Below, one piece after another: positions 8,646-16,584 of a stretch of DNA of 52,036 bases. Position numbers and translations under genes: made by a program. The stretch is from Actinomycetes bacterium. Its GTDB lineage: Bacteria; Actinomycetota; Acidimicrobiia; Acidimicrobiales; JAKAOS01. The notes under the pieces were generated by a model, which made no database searches, had not been told where the DNA came from, and saw nothing but the letters and a program-made list of their open reading frames with translations. Each line of letters begins with the position of its first letter. Position 1 is the first letter of the stretch. The DNA lies in NCBI GenBank assembly GCA_021791675.1, contig JAJYWE010000013.1, positions 3,378 through 55,413 of the forward strand, in the 5' to 3' direction.

Positions 8646-9654
8646 GGTCCACCACGAAACGGGCGAGCCCGGCCAGCTCCTCGGTGGCCGGTTCGGTGAG
8701 CGGCGCAGTCTCGAGGAGCCCGAGCGCCCTGCCGAGATGCGCCTCGGCAGCCTCGCCGGCATAGGCCCGCCCGCCCGCCCGCTCCACCAGCTCGGCGGCC
8801 CGTGCGAGAACCCCTTCGTCGTCGCGGGGACCGGCGAGCAGCCTCACCAGCTCCTCGGATTCGGGTCGACCGGCGCTCAACGCTGCGGCGACGGGGAGGC
8901 TCGCCTTGGCAGAGCGGAGGTCGCTCCAGCGGGGCTTGCCGGTGCGCTCGGGGTCCCCCCAGATCCCGAGGAGGTCGTCGACGGCCTGGAAGGCGAGGCC
9001 GAGCTCGACCCCGAACGCCTCGAGCGCGTCCGCGACCGGCGCCGGCGCTTCCGCGAGCACGGCGCCGAGGGAGGCTGCGGCCCCGAGGAGCGCACCGGTC
9101 TTCGCCCGCTCCATCGCCTCGCAGGCGTCGAGCGAGGGGAGTGGCGTCCCCTCCGCGGCGATGTCGGCTGCCTGGCCCGCGATCATCGCGGAGGTGGCGG
9201 CCGCGAGACGGCGAGCGGCCGCGAAGGCGCCGAGGCTGGGTGCGTTCGCGAGGACCTCGTGGGCGAGGGAGAGCAGCGCGTCACCCGCGATCACCGCCTG
9301 GCTCACGCCGAACAGCGACCAGACCGTCTCGCGGTGGCGGCGCTCGCGGTCCCCGTCGATCAGGTCGTCGTGGAGGAGCGAGAAGTTGTGGACCAGCTCG
9401 ACCGCAACGGCACCCGGCACACCCACCGTCCCCTTGGCTCCCACCGCCTCCGCGGAGAGCACGGCGAGGGCGACCCGGACACCCTTGCCGCCGCCCCCGG
9501 GGGTCGCGAGGCCGTTCGCGTCGGTCCACCCGAGGTGGTAGCGGACCGGGGGTCGGAGCTCTGGCGCAAGGCTGGCAACCGCCTCGACCAGGGCCGGGTG
9601 GGCGAGCTCCTGCGCTCGGGTGAGCACGGGTGGCGGTGCCGTGGTCGGGATCAC
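8635..9654 (-). CDS. Polyprenyl (farnesyl-type) diphosphate synthase
   Basis: LLHDDLIDGDRERRHRETVW (DDxxD), FQAVDDLLGIWGDPERTGK (second Asp-rich motif). Confidence 0.93.
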   Translation of the reverse strand: MIPTTAPPPVLTRAQELAHPALVEAVASLAPELRPPVRYHLGWTDANGLATPGGGGKGVRVALAVLSAEAVGAKGTVGVPGAVAVELVHNFSLLHDDLIDGDRERRHRETVWSLFGVSQAVIAGDALLSLAHEVLANAPSLGAFAAARRLAAATSAMIAGQAADIAAEGTPLPSLDACEAMERAKTGALLGAAASLGAVLAEAPAPVADALEAFGVELGLAFQAVDDLLGIWGDPERTGKPRWSDLRSAKASLPVAAALSAGRPESEELVRLLAGPRDDEGVLARAAELVERAGGRAYAGEAAEAHLGRALGLLETAPLTEPATEELAGLARFVVDRAY

Positions 9655-11153
9655 GCGAGGGCCTCCTCTCTGGTCACGCCGGCGTCCGGGCGAGACACGA
9701 CGCCGTGGATCGCTGCGAAGTGCCTCGACGTCGCCGGGCGGCTGTCGGTCGGGGTCGTCGCGGCCGCTCCGAGCCGGTGGGGCAGACCTGCCCCGCTGTT
9801 CCCAACTCGACCACCCGCCTGCACGACGACGGCGCGCGCGGCGTCGGCGCCGCTGCGCACGGCGCCCTCCATGGTCGCCGGCCACCCGGTGTCCGTCCAC
9901 GCCCCGGCCAGGTAGACCCCCGGGAGCCGGGTCCGGGTCGCGGGGCGCTCGAGCTCGCTGGCCGGGGTCGCGGCGAAGGTGGCCGCTGGTTCCTTCGTGA
10001 CGACGGCGTCGAGGACTGCTGCTCGGCCCGCGTCCGGGAAGAGCGCCGTCAGTGCCTGGAGCATCTCTGCGACGAGCTCGGCCGGCCGCTGTCCCACCCA
10101 GGCGTTCGCTGCGGAGAGCGACACGCCGACGCACTGCTGGCCCGGCGCAGCGCCGACCGCCCTGGACCGGTCGAACAGCCACTCGATGGGGCTGTCGAGC
10201 GCCGCTGCGAGCTCGACGTCCAGGACGGGACGGTCGAAGACGATCTGGACGTTCACGATGGGAGAGGTCCCGAGGCGTGCGGGGTCGTGTGCGAGCGCTC
10301 CCGGGGGGAGGAGCCGCCCGGCGGCGGTGCTCCCGACGGCGACCACGACTGCCGGCGCAGGCTCGTCCCCGTCCGTCCCCCAGATGCGCGGCGTCGCGTC
10401 CGAGGCATCGAAGGTGACGGCGCGGACCGCCTCGCCGAGACGCACCTCGACGCCGGCTGTGTGCAGCGCCTGGAGCGGGGCGGTGTGGTGGAGCTGGCCG
10501 AGGGGCACGGTGGCCCAGCCGATGTCGGCGCCGTCGTGGTGCTCGAGGAGTCCGGTGCCCACCACCCGCGCGGCCAGGGCGAGCGACAGCTCGGCCGCAG
10601 GGAGGTTGCAGGTCGCCCGGAGGAGCGGCTCCCAGAGCGACTGGAGTGCCGGGCCGCGCGGCGGACCCGGCCGGCGCTCGAGCCAGGCGCCGAAGCTCTC
10701 CCCCCGGGTCGCCGCGTCGCGGGGTGAGAGCGCGCCGAGCGCCCGGGCGTCGAGGGCCGACCAGGCGCGCAGCGCCGGCGGGAGCGCGCGGAAGCGTGCG
10801 AGCGTGCCCGCGAGGTGCAGCGGGCTCGGCGCGTCGGCTCTCGTGAGGCGCTCCCGCTGCCCGCCGGGGCGGAGGACGGGGAGGTCGAGGCGGTCCTGGA
10901 GGCGGGTGGCGGCGGTCATCCCGATCCGGTCGAGGAGCGCGCGGTAGGCGGTGCAGCAGCGCAGGAAGACGTGCTGGCCGTTGTCGTAGGTGAAGCCGTT
11001 CCGCGAGAAGGACCAGGTCAGGCCACCCAGGCGGCGCCGCCGCTCGACGAGCCGGACGGTCGCGCCGGCGGCCGCCGCGTCGAGCGCCGCCGTGATGCCG
11101 GCGAGCCCCCCACCGACCACGACCAGGTCCGGGCTCGCTGGACGGCTCGTCAC
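9651..11153 (-). CDS. hpnE: Hydroxysqualene dehydroxylase HpnE (FAD-dependent)
   Basis: VVVGGGLAGITAALDAAAAGATVRLVERRRRLGGLTWSF FAD motif; C-term VYLAGAWTDTGWPATMEGAVRSG; between hpnD and the prenyl synthase. Confidence 0.92.
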   Translation of the reverse strand: MTSRPASPDLVVVGGGLAGITAALDAAAAGATVRLVERRRRLGGLTWSFSRNGFTYDNGQHVFLRCCTAYRALLDRIGMTAATRLQDRLDLPVLRPGGQRERLTRADAPSPLHLAGTLARFRALPPALRAWSALDARALGALSPRDAATRGESFGAWLERRPGPPRGPALQSLWEPLLRATCNLPAAELSLALAARVVGTGLLEHHDGADIGWATVPLGQLHHTAPLQALHTAGVEVRLGEAVRAVTFDASDATPRIWGTDGDEPAPAVVVAVGSTAAGRLLPPGALAHDPARLGTSPIVNVQIVFDRPVLDVELAAALDSPIEWLFDRSRAVGAAPGQQCVGVSLSAANAWVGQRPAELVAEMLQALTALFPDAGRAAVLDAVVTKEPAATFAATPASELERPATRTRLPGVYLAGAWTDTGWPATMEGAVRSGADAARAVVVQAGGRVGNSGAGLPHRLGAAATTPTDSRPATSRHFAAIHGVVSRPDAGVTREEALA

Positions 11154-12052
11154 GCGCGCCCCAGTAGCAGCGCTCGACCCGCGACGAGGGCTTTCTCGGC
11201 GGACGAGAGCCGCACCCGGCGCTCGAGGACCTCCTCGGGGCGGGTCTCGATGCGGGCCAGGAGCCGGCGGTAGATGCCCGCCATCGCACCCGCGCAGGCC
11301 GCGCTGCGGTGGTCGAGAGCGGGGAGCAGCCCGAGCCCGGACCGGTAGTAGCCCCGTGCCCGAGTGGCGAGGAGCAGCACGACCGCGACGAGCGCGTCGC
11401 GGTCGCCCTCGAGCTGGGGGCTCACCCCGAAGCGCTCGAGGTCCTCCTTCGGGAGGTAGACCCGGCCCATTGCCTGGTCCTCGCGGATGTCTCGCAGGAT
11501 GTTGGTCAGCTGCAGCGCGATCCCGAGGTCGTCGGCCTGGCGAGCGAGGACCGCCGCATCGCTGGCCTCGCGCACGCCGAAGACCGCGAGCGAGAGTCGC
11601 CCGATCGAGCCGGCGACCCGCTGGCAGTAGCCGACGAGCTCGTCGAAGGTCGCGTACGCGCTGCCCCGGCAGTCCATCTCGCAGCCCTCGAGGAGCTCCT
11701 CGAACGCGCCGAGCGGGAGCGGGAAGCGCCGCGTCGCGTCGGCGAGGGCGACGAGCACGGGGTCGTCACCAGGGTGGTCGAGGTCGGCAAGCGCGTGCCG
11801 GACGGCATCGAGCTCGGCAAGGCGCGCCGGCGCGCCGGCTGCCGCGCCGACGCGCGGTGGGGCGTCAGCGCCTGCGTCCGGGAGGCCGTCGCGGGCGGCA
11901 TCGCCGATGTCGTCGACGCGCCGGGCGAGTGCGTAGATCGCCGAGAGCGCAGCCCGCCGTTCGCGCTCGAGCAGGCGGATCCCGTAGGCGAAGTTGCGGG
12001 CCTCGTGGCGCGTCAGGCGCTCGCAGTAGGCGTAGGCCTCCGCCGGCGTCAC
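11150..12052 (-). CDS. hpnD: Presqualene diphosphate synthase HpnD
   Basis: AIYALARRVDDIGD, LTNILRDIREDQAMGRVYLPKEDLERFGV. Confidence 0.93.
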   Translation of the reverse strand: MTPAEAYAYCERLTRHEARNFAYGIRLLERERRAALSAIYALARRVDDIGDAARDGLPDAGADAPPRVGAAAGAPARLAELDAVRHALADLDHPGDDPVLVALADATRRFPLPLGAFEELLEGCEMDCRGSAYATFDELVGYCQRVAGSIGRLSLAVFGVREASDAAVLARQADDLGIALQLTNILRDIREDQAMGRVYLPKEDLERFGVSPQLEGDRDALVAVVLLLATRARGYYRSGLGLLPALDHRSAACAGAMAGIYRRLLARIETRPEEVLERRVRLSSAEKALVAGRALLLGRA

Positions 12053-13041
12053 GCGAGCCTCCAGGCTCGCCGGGGTGCCACGACGAGGCCGGCGGCGCGG
12101 CGAGCGACGGCGGCGGGCGAGGGCCGGACCTGCGTGGCGAGGGTGTCGTACCCGGCATCGGCGATCGCCTCGAGGGTCGCCCGCCCTCCCGCAACGAAAC
12201 CGGCCAGTGCAACCCTCGCGGCGCCGCGGGCGACCGCCACCAGCGGCGTCCCGGCCTCGAGCAGGGCAGCTGCTCGGCTCGCCTCCCACGCGACGAGACG
12301 CCTGAGCGACGGGACGGCCGAGGCGGCCGCCAAGGCCTCCTCGTCCACCCCGAAGCGGGCGAGGTCCGCGAGCGGGAGGTAGACACGGCCCCGTTGCCAG
12401 TCCTCGCGGAGGTCCTGGAGGTGCTCGACGACCTGGAGCGCGGAGCAGATCTGGTCGGAGTAGCCACGGGTGAGCGGCGTGTCGAGCTCGAAGATCCCGA
12501 GGACGACGCGCCCGACCGGGTTGGCCGACTGGGTGCAGTAGTCGAGCAGGTCCTCGAAGCGGTCGTAGCGGTGCTGGACCTGGTCGCGGAGGTTGGCGTC
12601 GACCAGGCCCACGAGCGGGGCGACGTCGAGGGCCCGCCGCCGGAGGACTGCGAGGATCGGTTCGACCGCCGAAGCCCAGGCTGCCTCGCCGAGGAGGTCG
12701 CGTGCGCGCCGCCCCGCCCCTTCGTGCGCCTCGCGCCGCGCGGCGGTCGGGGCCGCCTCGGAGCTCCCGGCCTCGACGAGGGCGTCGCGCAGAGCACCGA
12801 GCACCAGGACCCGGTCGGCCGCGACGGATCCCTCGTGGGTGGTCGCCCGCGCCTCGTCGCCCAGGTCGTCGACGGTACGTGCGAAGGCGTAGAGCGCCAG
12901 GAGATCGGCTCGCGGGGTGCGGGGAAGGAGACGAAGCGCGACGGGGAAGTTCTCGCGGCTCGCGCTGGCGGCGAGCTCCGCGGCGATGTGCGGGTCGCGG
13001 CGGCTGTCGGGCCGATCGGCCAGTGCTGGCGTAGGCCCCAT
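12049..13041 (-). CDS. hpnC: Hydroxysqualene synthase HpnC
   Basis: SRENFPVALRLLPRTPRADLLALYAFARTVDDLGDEA; VVEHLQDLREDWQRGRVYLPLADLARFGV. Confidence 0.92.
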   Translation of the reverse strand: MGPTPALADRPDSRRDPHIAAELAASASRENFPVALRLLPRTPRADLLALYAFARTVDDLGDEARATTHEGSVAADRVLVLGALRDALVEAGSSEAAPTAARREAHEGAGRRARDLLGEAAWASAVEPILAVLRRRALDVAPLVGLVDANLRDQVQHRYDRFEDLLDYCTQSANPVGRVVLGIFELDTPLTRGYSDQICSALQVVEHLQDLREDWQRGRVYLPLADLARFGVDEEALAAASAVPSLRRLVAWEASRAAALLEAGTPLVAVARGAARVALAGFVAGGRATLEAIADAGYDTLATQVRPSPAAVARRAAGLVVAPRRAWRLA

Positions 13042-13179
13042 GCCGCCCTCCTTTCCCGCTCACCCTCCCGTGCTGCGGCGTCGCGTCACGCTCGACGACC
13101 CGGCAGCTCGGGCTGAACTACCGTGACCGGTGGGTCATCGCGCTCTAAGACAGCTTCGCGCGATCTGACGTCGACGTCA

Positions 13180-13284
13180 ACCACCGCCGGCGCGACCACC
13201 GCCGGCGCGACCACCGCCGGCGCGACCACCGCCGGCGCGACCACCGCCGGCGCGACCATGGCCGGGTCGACCATGGCCGGTGGC
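13180..13284. repeat. 15-bp tandem repeat ACCACCGCCGGCGCG, 5 perfect plus 2 degenerate copies
   Basis: Units at 13180, 13195, 13210, 13225, 13240; variants ACCATGGCCGGGTCG (13255) and ACCATGGCCGGTGGC (13270). Confidence 0.95.
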
Positions 13285-13387
13285 GGTTCGGGTGCCCCGG
13301 GTCATCCTGGCGGTCCGGTCACCCGGGCGGTCTGCGCCGCTCGCCCGGTGCCCGAGGGGCCCGGTCCCGCACCGTCCGGGCGACGGG

Positions 13388-14221
13388 TCAGCGGTCGGGC
13401 TCGCGGACACCAGGGGTGCGACGCGTCGCGTGGGGGGGTGGGACGCCGACCAGCGGCGCCAGCGCGCCGAGAAGGGCGTCGGCGACGAGGGCCTGGGCGG
13501 GGCGCTCCTCGCCCGGGGTGCCGAACGGACCCACCGAAGCCATCACGGCGTCCTCGAGGGAGCGCACCAGGTTCGCCGCGGCGCGGCTGTGGCCGGGCTG
13601 GCGTCGGGCGGCCAGCGAGAGGAGCTCGAGCAGGAGCGGGAGGCGCGCCCCGAACACCGTGCGCAGCCGCTCGGCGGCAGCGGCCGGCGTCGTCGCGTCG
13701 CGGAGTGCCCGAGTCGCCTCGTCGCCCACCGCCGTCACGGCGGCGAAGAACACCTCGTCCTTCGCGCGGAAGTACCGGTAGAAGCTCCCCTTCGCGATCC
13801 CGGCGACGCGGCAGAGGTCCTCGACGCGTACCTCGGCGAACTGTTCGCGGCCGAACGCGCCGAGCGCGGCGTCGACCAGGCGCTGGCGGGGGTCGGGCTG
13901 GCGAGGAGCGCCCGTGGCGACGAGGCCCTGCCACATCGAGGGGCGGAACGCCCCCTCGGCGTCCAACCCGGTCGTGCGGAGGACGGCACCGATCTGGGCC
14001 AGTGAGAGCCCCCGGCGGGCCTGGAGGAGGCGGACCAGCTGCAGCGCGTCGACGTGGCGCTCCGCGAAGCGGTACGCGCCACTCGCGGCGCGGCTTGCGG
14101 GTGGGAGCAGTCCGAGCCGGAGGTAGTGCCGGACGGTGGACGGGGGGAGCCCTGCGCGGCCTGCGAGCTCCCGGAGCGAGAGGGCGTCCGCCGTGAGCCC
14201 CGCGGGGCTGGTCGGGCTCAC
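13388..14221 (-). CDS. MerR-type HTH fused to TetR-type HTH transcriptional regulator
   Basis: LSLRELAGRAGLPPSTVRHYLRLGLLPPASRAASGAYRFAERHVDALQLVRLLQ (MerR) then RQRLVDAALGAFGREQFAEVRVEDLCRVAGIAKGSFYRYFRAKDEVFFAAV (TetR). GTG start at 14221. Confidence 0.88.
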   Translation of the reverse strand: MSPTSPAGLTADALSLRELAGRAGLPPSTVRHYLRLGLLPPASRAASGAYRFAERHVDALQLVRLLQARRGLSLAQIGAVLRTTGLDAEGAFRPSMWQGLVATGAPRQPDPRQRLVDAALGAFGREQFAEVRVEDLCRVAGIAKGSFYRYFRAKDEVFFAAVTAVGDEATRALRDATTPAAAAERLRTVFGARLPLLLELLSLAARRQPGHSRAAANLVRSLEDAVMASVGPFGTPGEERPAQALVADALLGALAPLVGVPPPHATRRTPGVREPDR

Positions 14222-14236
14222 CTCGGCTCGACTCCT

Positions 14237-14289
14237 CGTGGTGCGCTCGGTCCACTCCGTCGTGGTGCGCTCGGTCCACTCCGTCGTGT
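14237..14289. repeat. 24-bp direct repeat CGTGGTGCGCTCGGTCCACTCCGT x2 plus partial, in divergent intergenic region
   Basis: Two identical adjacent copies between the regulator start (14221) and the degV start (14360). Confidence 0.9.
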
Positions 14290-14359
14290 TGAATGAGCCG
14301 GGCTGGATGTGCGCGGGGCACGGGCTGGCGGGACGCTGGGCGACACGAGGGGAGCGAGG

Positions 14360-15181
14360 ATGGCGCAGACGGTGCTCGTCACCGACTCCAGCACCTGCCT
14401 GCCGGAGGACCTGGCCGAACACGTGCCCGTCTGCATCGTCCCGATCATGGTCCATCTGGACGGCCGCACGTGGGTCGACGGGTCACAGGAGCTGCTCGAG
14501 CGGGTCTACGCCGCGCTCGAGACCGAGGACCCGGTCGCAGCGGACCTGATCCGGTCCGAGCCCCCGAGCCCGCCTGCCTACCTCCGGGCCGTCGAGGCGG
14601 GGCGGCTGCGCTTCGGCGCACGTGACGCGGTGATCGTGACCCCGGCGGCGGAGTTCACCCCGATGGCTGCAGCGGCTGCAGCGGCTGCGAGCCTCTCCGA
14701 CCACCCGGTCGGCGTCGTCGACTCCCGGACCGCCGCGGCCGCGCAGGCGCTGGTGGTGCTGGCCGGCGCCAGAGCGGCGGCGCGAGGTGCCGTCGCCGCC
14801 GAGGTGCTCGCAGAGCTGGAGGACGCTGCGCGCCGTGCCGACCTCGTCGCACTGGTGCGCTCCGGCTCGCGCCTCGAGCAGGCGGGGCACCTCCCTGGCG
14901 GCTCGAGTGTTCCCCACGCGGTGTTCCGGATGCGGGCCGGCGCCATCGAGACGCTCGAGGCCGTCTCCAGCCAGGAGGAGGGCCTCGAACGGGTCGTCTC
15001 GGCGTGGCAGGCCGGGGCCCGCAGCGGCGGGGGTGAGCGAGCGGTCTTCCACGCCGGCGCTCCAGAGGCCGCGTCGTGGCTCGCCGAGCGCCTCGAGCCG
15101 GTCTCGCTGAACGTCGGCTTCAGTGCCGCCATGGCGATCCACACAGGCCCTGGCGTCGTCGGGGCGGCATGGCTGGCATGA
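14360..15181 (+). CDS. DegV family (fatty-acid-binding) protein
   Basis: VLVTDSSTCLPEDLAEHVPVCIVPIMVHLDGRTWVDG...VDSRTAAAAQ. Confidence 0.9.
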   Translation: MAQTVLVTDSSTCLPEDLAEHVPVCIVPIMVHLDGRTWVDGSQELLERVYAALETEDPVAADLIRSEPPSPPAYLRAVEAGRLRFGARDAVIVTPAAEFTPMAAAAAAAASLSDHPVGVVDSRTAAAAQALVVLAGARAAARGAVAAEVLAELEDAARRADLVALVRSGSRLEQAGHLPGGSSVPHAVFRMRAGAIETLEAVSSQEEGLERVVSAWQAGARSGGGERAVFHAGAPEAASWLAERLEPVSLNVGFSAAMAIHTGPGVVGAAWLA

Positions 15182-15323
15182 GCGGGGCCGCACGGGTGCT
15201 GGGTGCGGCTCGGCGCAGACCCGGCACGGGCGGAGCGCGGTGGCCCCATGAGCGCGTGGCCGCGCCGGGCGCAGGCCTGGCACGCACGCGTGCGCAGCGC
15301 GAGGGCCGTGGGCGGATGAGCGA

Positions 15324-16322
15324 ATGAGCGCCGTGGACGCCGGCCTCCTCGCCGGTCTCGTGGTGGCGGTCGCCGCGCTGTTCGGCCTCGCGCTCGCCTA
15401 CGGGCGGAGCCGCGCCGCCGAAGCCGCTGCTCGCGCCGAGGCGACTGCAGAGACCGCCCGGCTCCGCCTGGAGCTGGAGCGAGCCGAGGCGGGCGCCGCA
15501 GCGGCAGAGGACGCGCTCGCAGGAGAGGAAGCCGCACGCCGCTCGCTCGCGGAGGCGCTCGGGGTTGCGGAGGAGCGGGCCGCCGCCGCCGCGGCGGCGG
15601 GCACGGAAGCGGCTGCAGCGGCGGCGCGTGAGGCGGCGCAGCGCAGCCGGCTGGAGGCGCGCCTCGCCTCCGGCGCCGACCCCCGGGTGTCGAGTGCGCT
15701 CCTCGGGCTCGGCTACCTGCGGCGGGTACGGGCTGCAGGCGCATGGGGAGCGGGTGCGGCCGGCCGGGCGGCAGCACCGCCGACGAGCGTGGCGGCGCTG
15801 CTCGTCGCCGCGATCGAGGCTCAGCTCGACGCTCTCCGGGAGGAGGTGGGGACGCCGGGTGATCTCGTCGCGGACCTCGGCTCGCTCGAGGGCCTACGCG
15901 CCCCGGTTGCACTCCTCGCGCTGGAGGCCCTTTCGGAGCTGTTGGACCACGCAGCCCGGTTGGCGGACGGCGTGACCGTGACGCTCGATTTGGACAGCCA
16001 CGCCCTCGAGACCGCGGTGGACCTGGAAGGGGCGAGTGCGGAGCGGGTGGGGGCGATCGCAGAAGAGCTGGCGGGTCTGCTCGACCCCGCGGCCGGCACG
16101 ATCTCGGTGGACGAACGGCCGGGGGTGGTACGCGTGCGGCTCGGGCTCCGGACAGGGGTACCGAGCCTCACCGACCAGGCGGCGGGGGGCGAGGGAGACG
16201 AGGGAGCGGCAGGGCCCGCCGAGGACGCGGCAGTTGGTCCCGCCGACGACGCGGCAGCTGGGCCCGCCGACGACGCGGCGACTGGGCCCGCCGACGACGC
16301 AGCAGCTGAGCCGGGGGGTTGA
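15324..16322 (+). CDS. Hypothetical membrane-anchored coiled-coil protein with possible histidine-kinase-like C-terminal fold and repetitive tail
   Basis: N-terminal TM LLAGLVVAVAALFGLALAYG, Ala/Glu-rich coiled coil, C-terminal GPADDAA repeats. Confidence 0.7.
   Translation: MSAVDAGLLAGLVVAVAALFGLALAYGRSRAAEAAARAEATAETARLRLELERAEAGAAAAEDALAGEEAARRSLAEALGVAEERAAAAAAAGTEAAAAAAREAAQRSRLEARLASGADPRVSSALLGLGYLRRVRAAGAWGAGAAGRAAAPPTSVAALLVAAIEAQLDALREEVGTPGDLVADLGSLEGLRAPVALLALEALSELLDHAARLADGVTVTLDLDSHALETAVDLEGASAERVGAIAEELAGLLDPAAGTISVDERPGVVRVRLGLRTGVPSLTDQAAGGEGDEGAAGPAEDAAVGPADDAAAGPADDAATGPADDAAAEPGG
16209..16312 (+). repeat. 24-bp coding tandem repeat (GPADDAAA/T units)
   Basis: GCGGCAGTTGGTCCCGCCGACGAC / GCGGCAGCTGGGCCCGCCGACGAC / GCGGCGACTGGGCCCGCCGACGAC plus flanking partial units. 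Confidence 0.9.
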
Positions 16323-16584
16323 CCCGAGCCCTGGCGCGCCACCAGTCGCTACCGGCCGGCGGGCCGGAGCGACGCGCTGGGCGGCGACCCGGCGGGAGCC
16401 CACCTGGGTACCCGTTCCTCGCGCCTTGGCCTACGCTTGGCCAGCGGGCGAACGCGGCCGGCCCGAGCTCGGGGAGGACGTGTCCCCGGGCGTACCGTGC
16501 GTCGGCCGTGCCCGTGACGCGCTGGTCCGCTCGACGCGGGCAGCCGGGTGGCGGCACGCCGTGAGCACCGAGAGAGGGGAAGCA

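Noticed and set aside
5745-8699. 984-aa plus-strand ORF opposite shc and hpnG::ispH
   Set aside because: Arg/Gly/Pro-rich translation without domains; antisense to well-supported genes.
13180-13284. CRISPR-like array
   Set aside because: 15-bp units are contiguous with no spacers; a minisatellite, not CRISPR.
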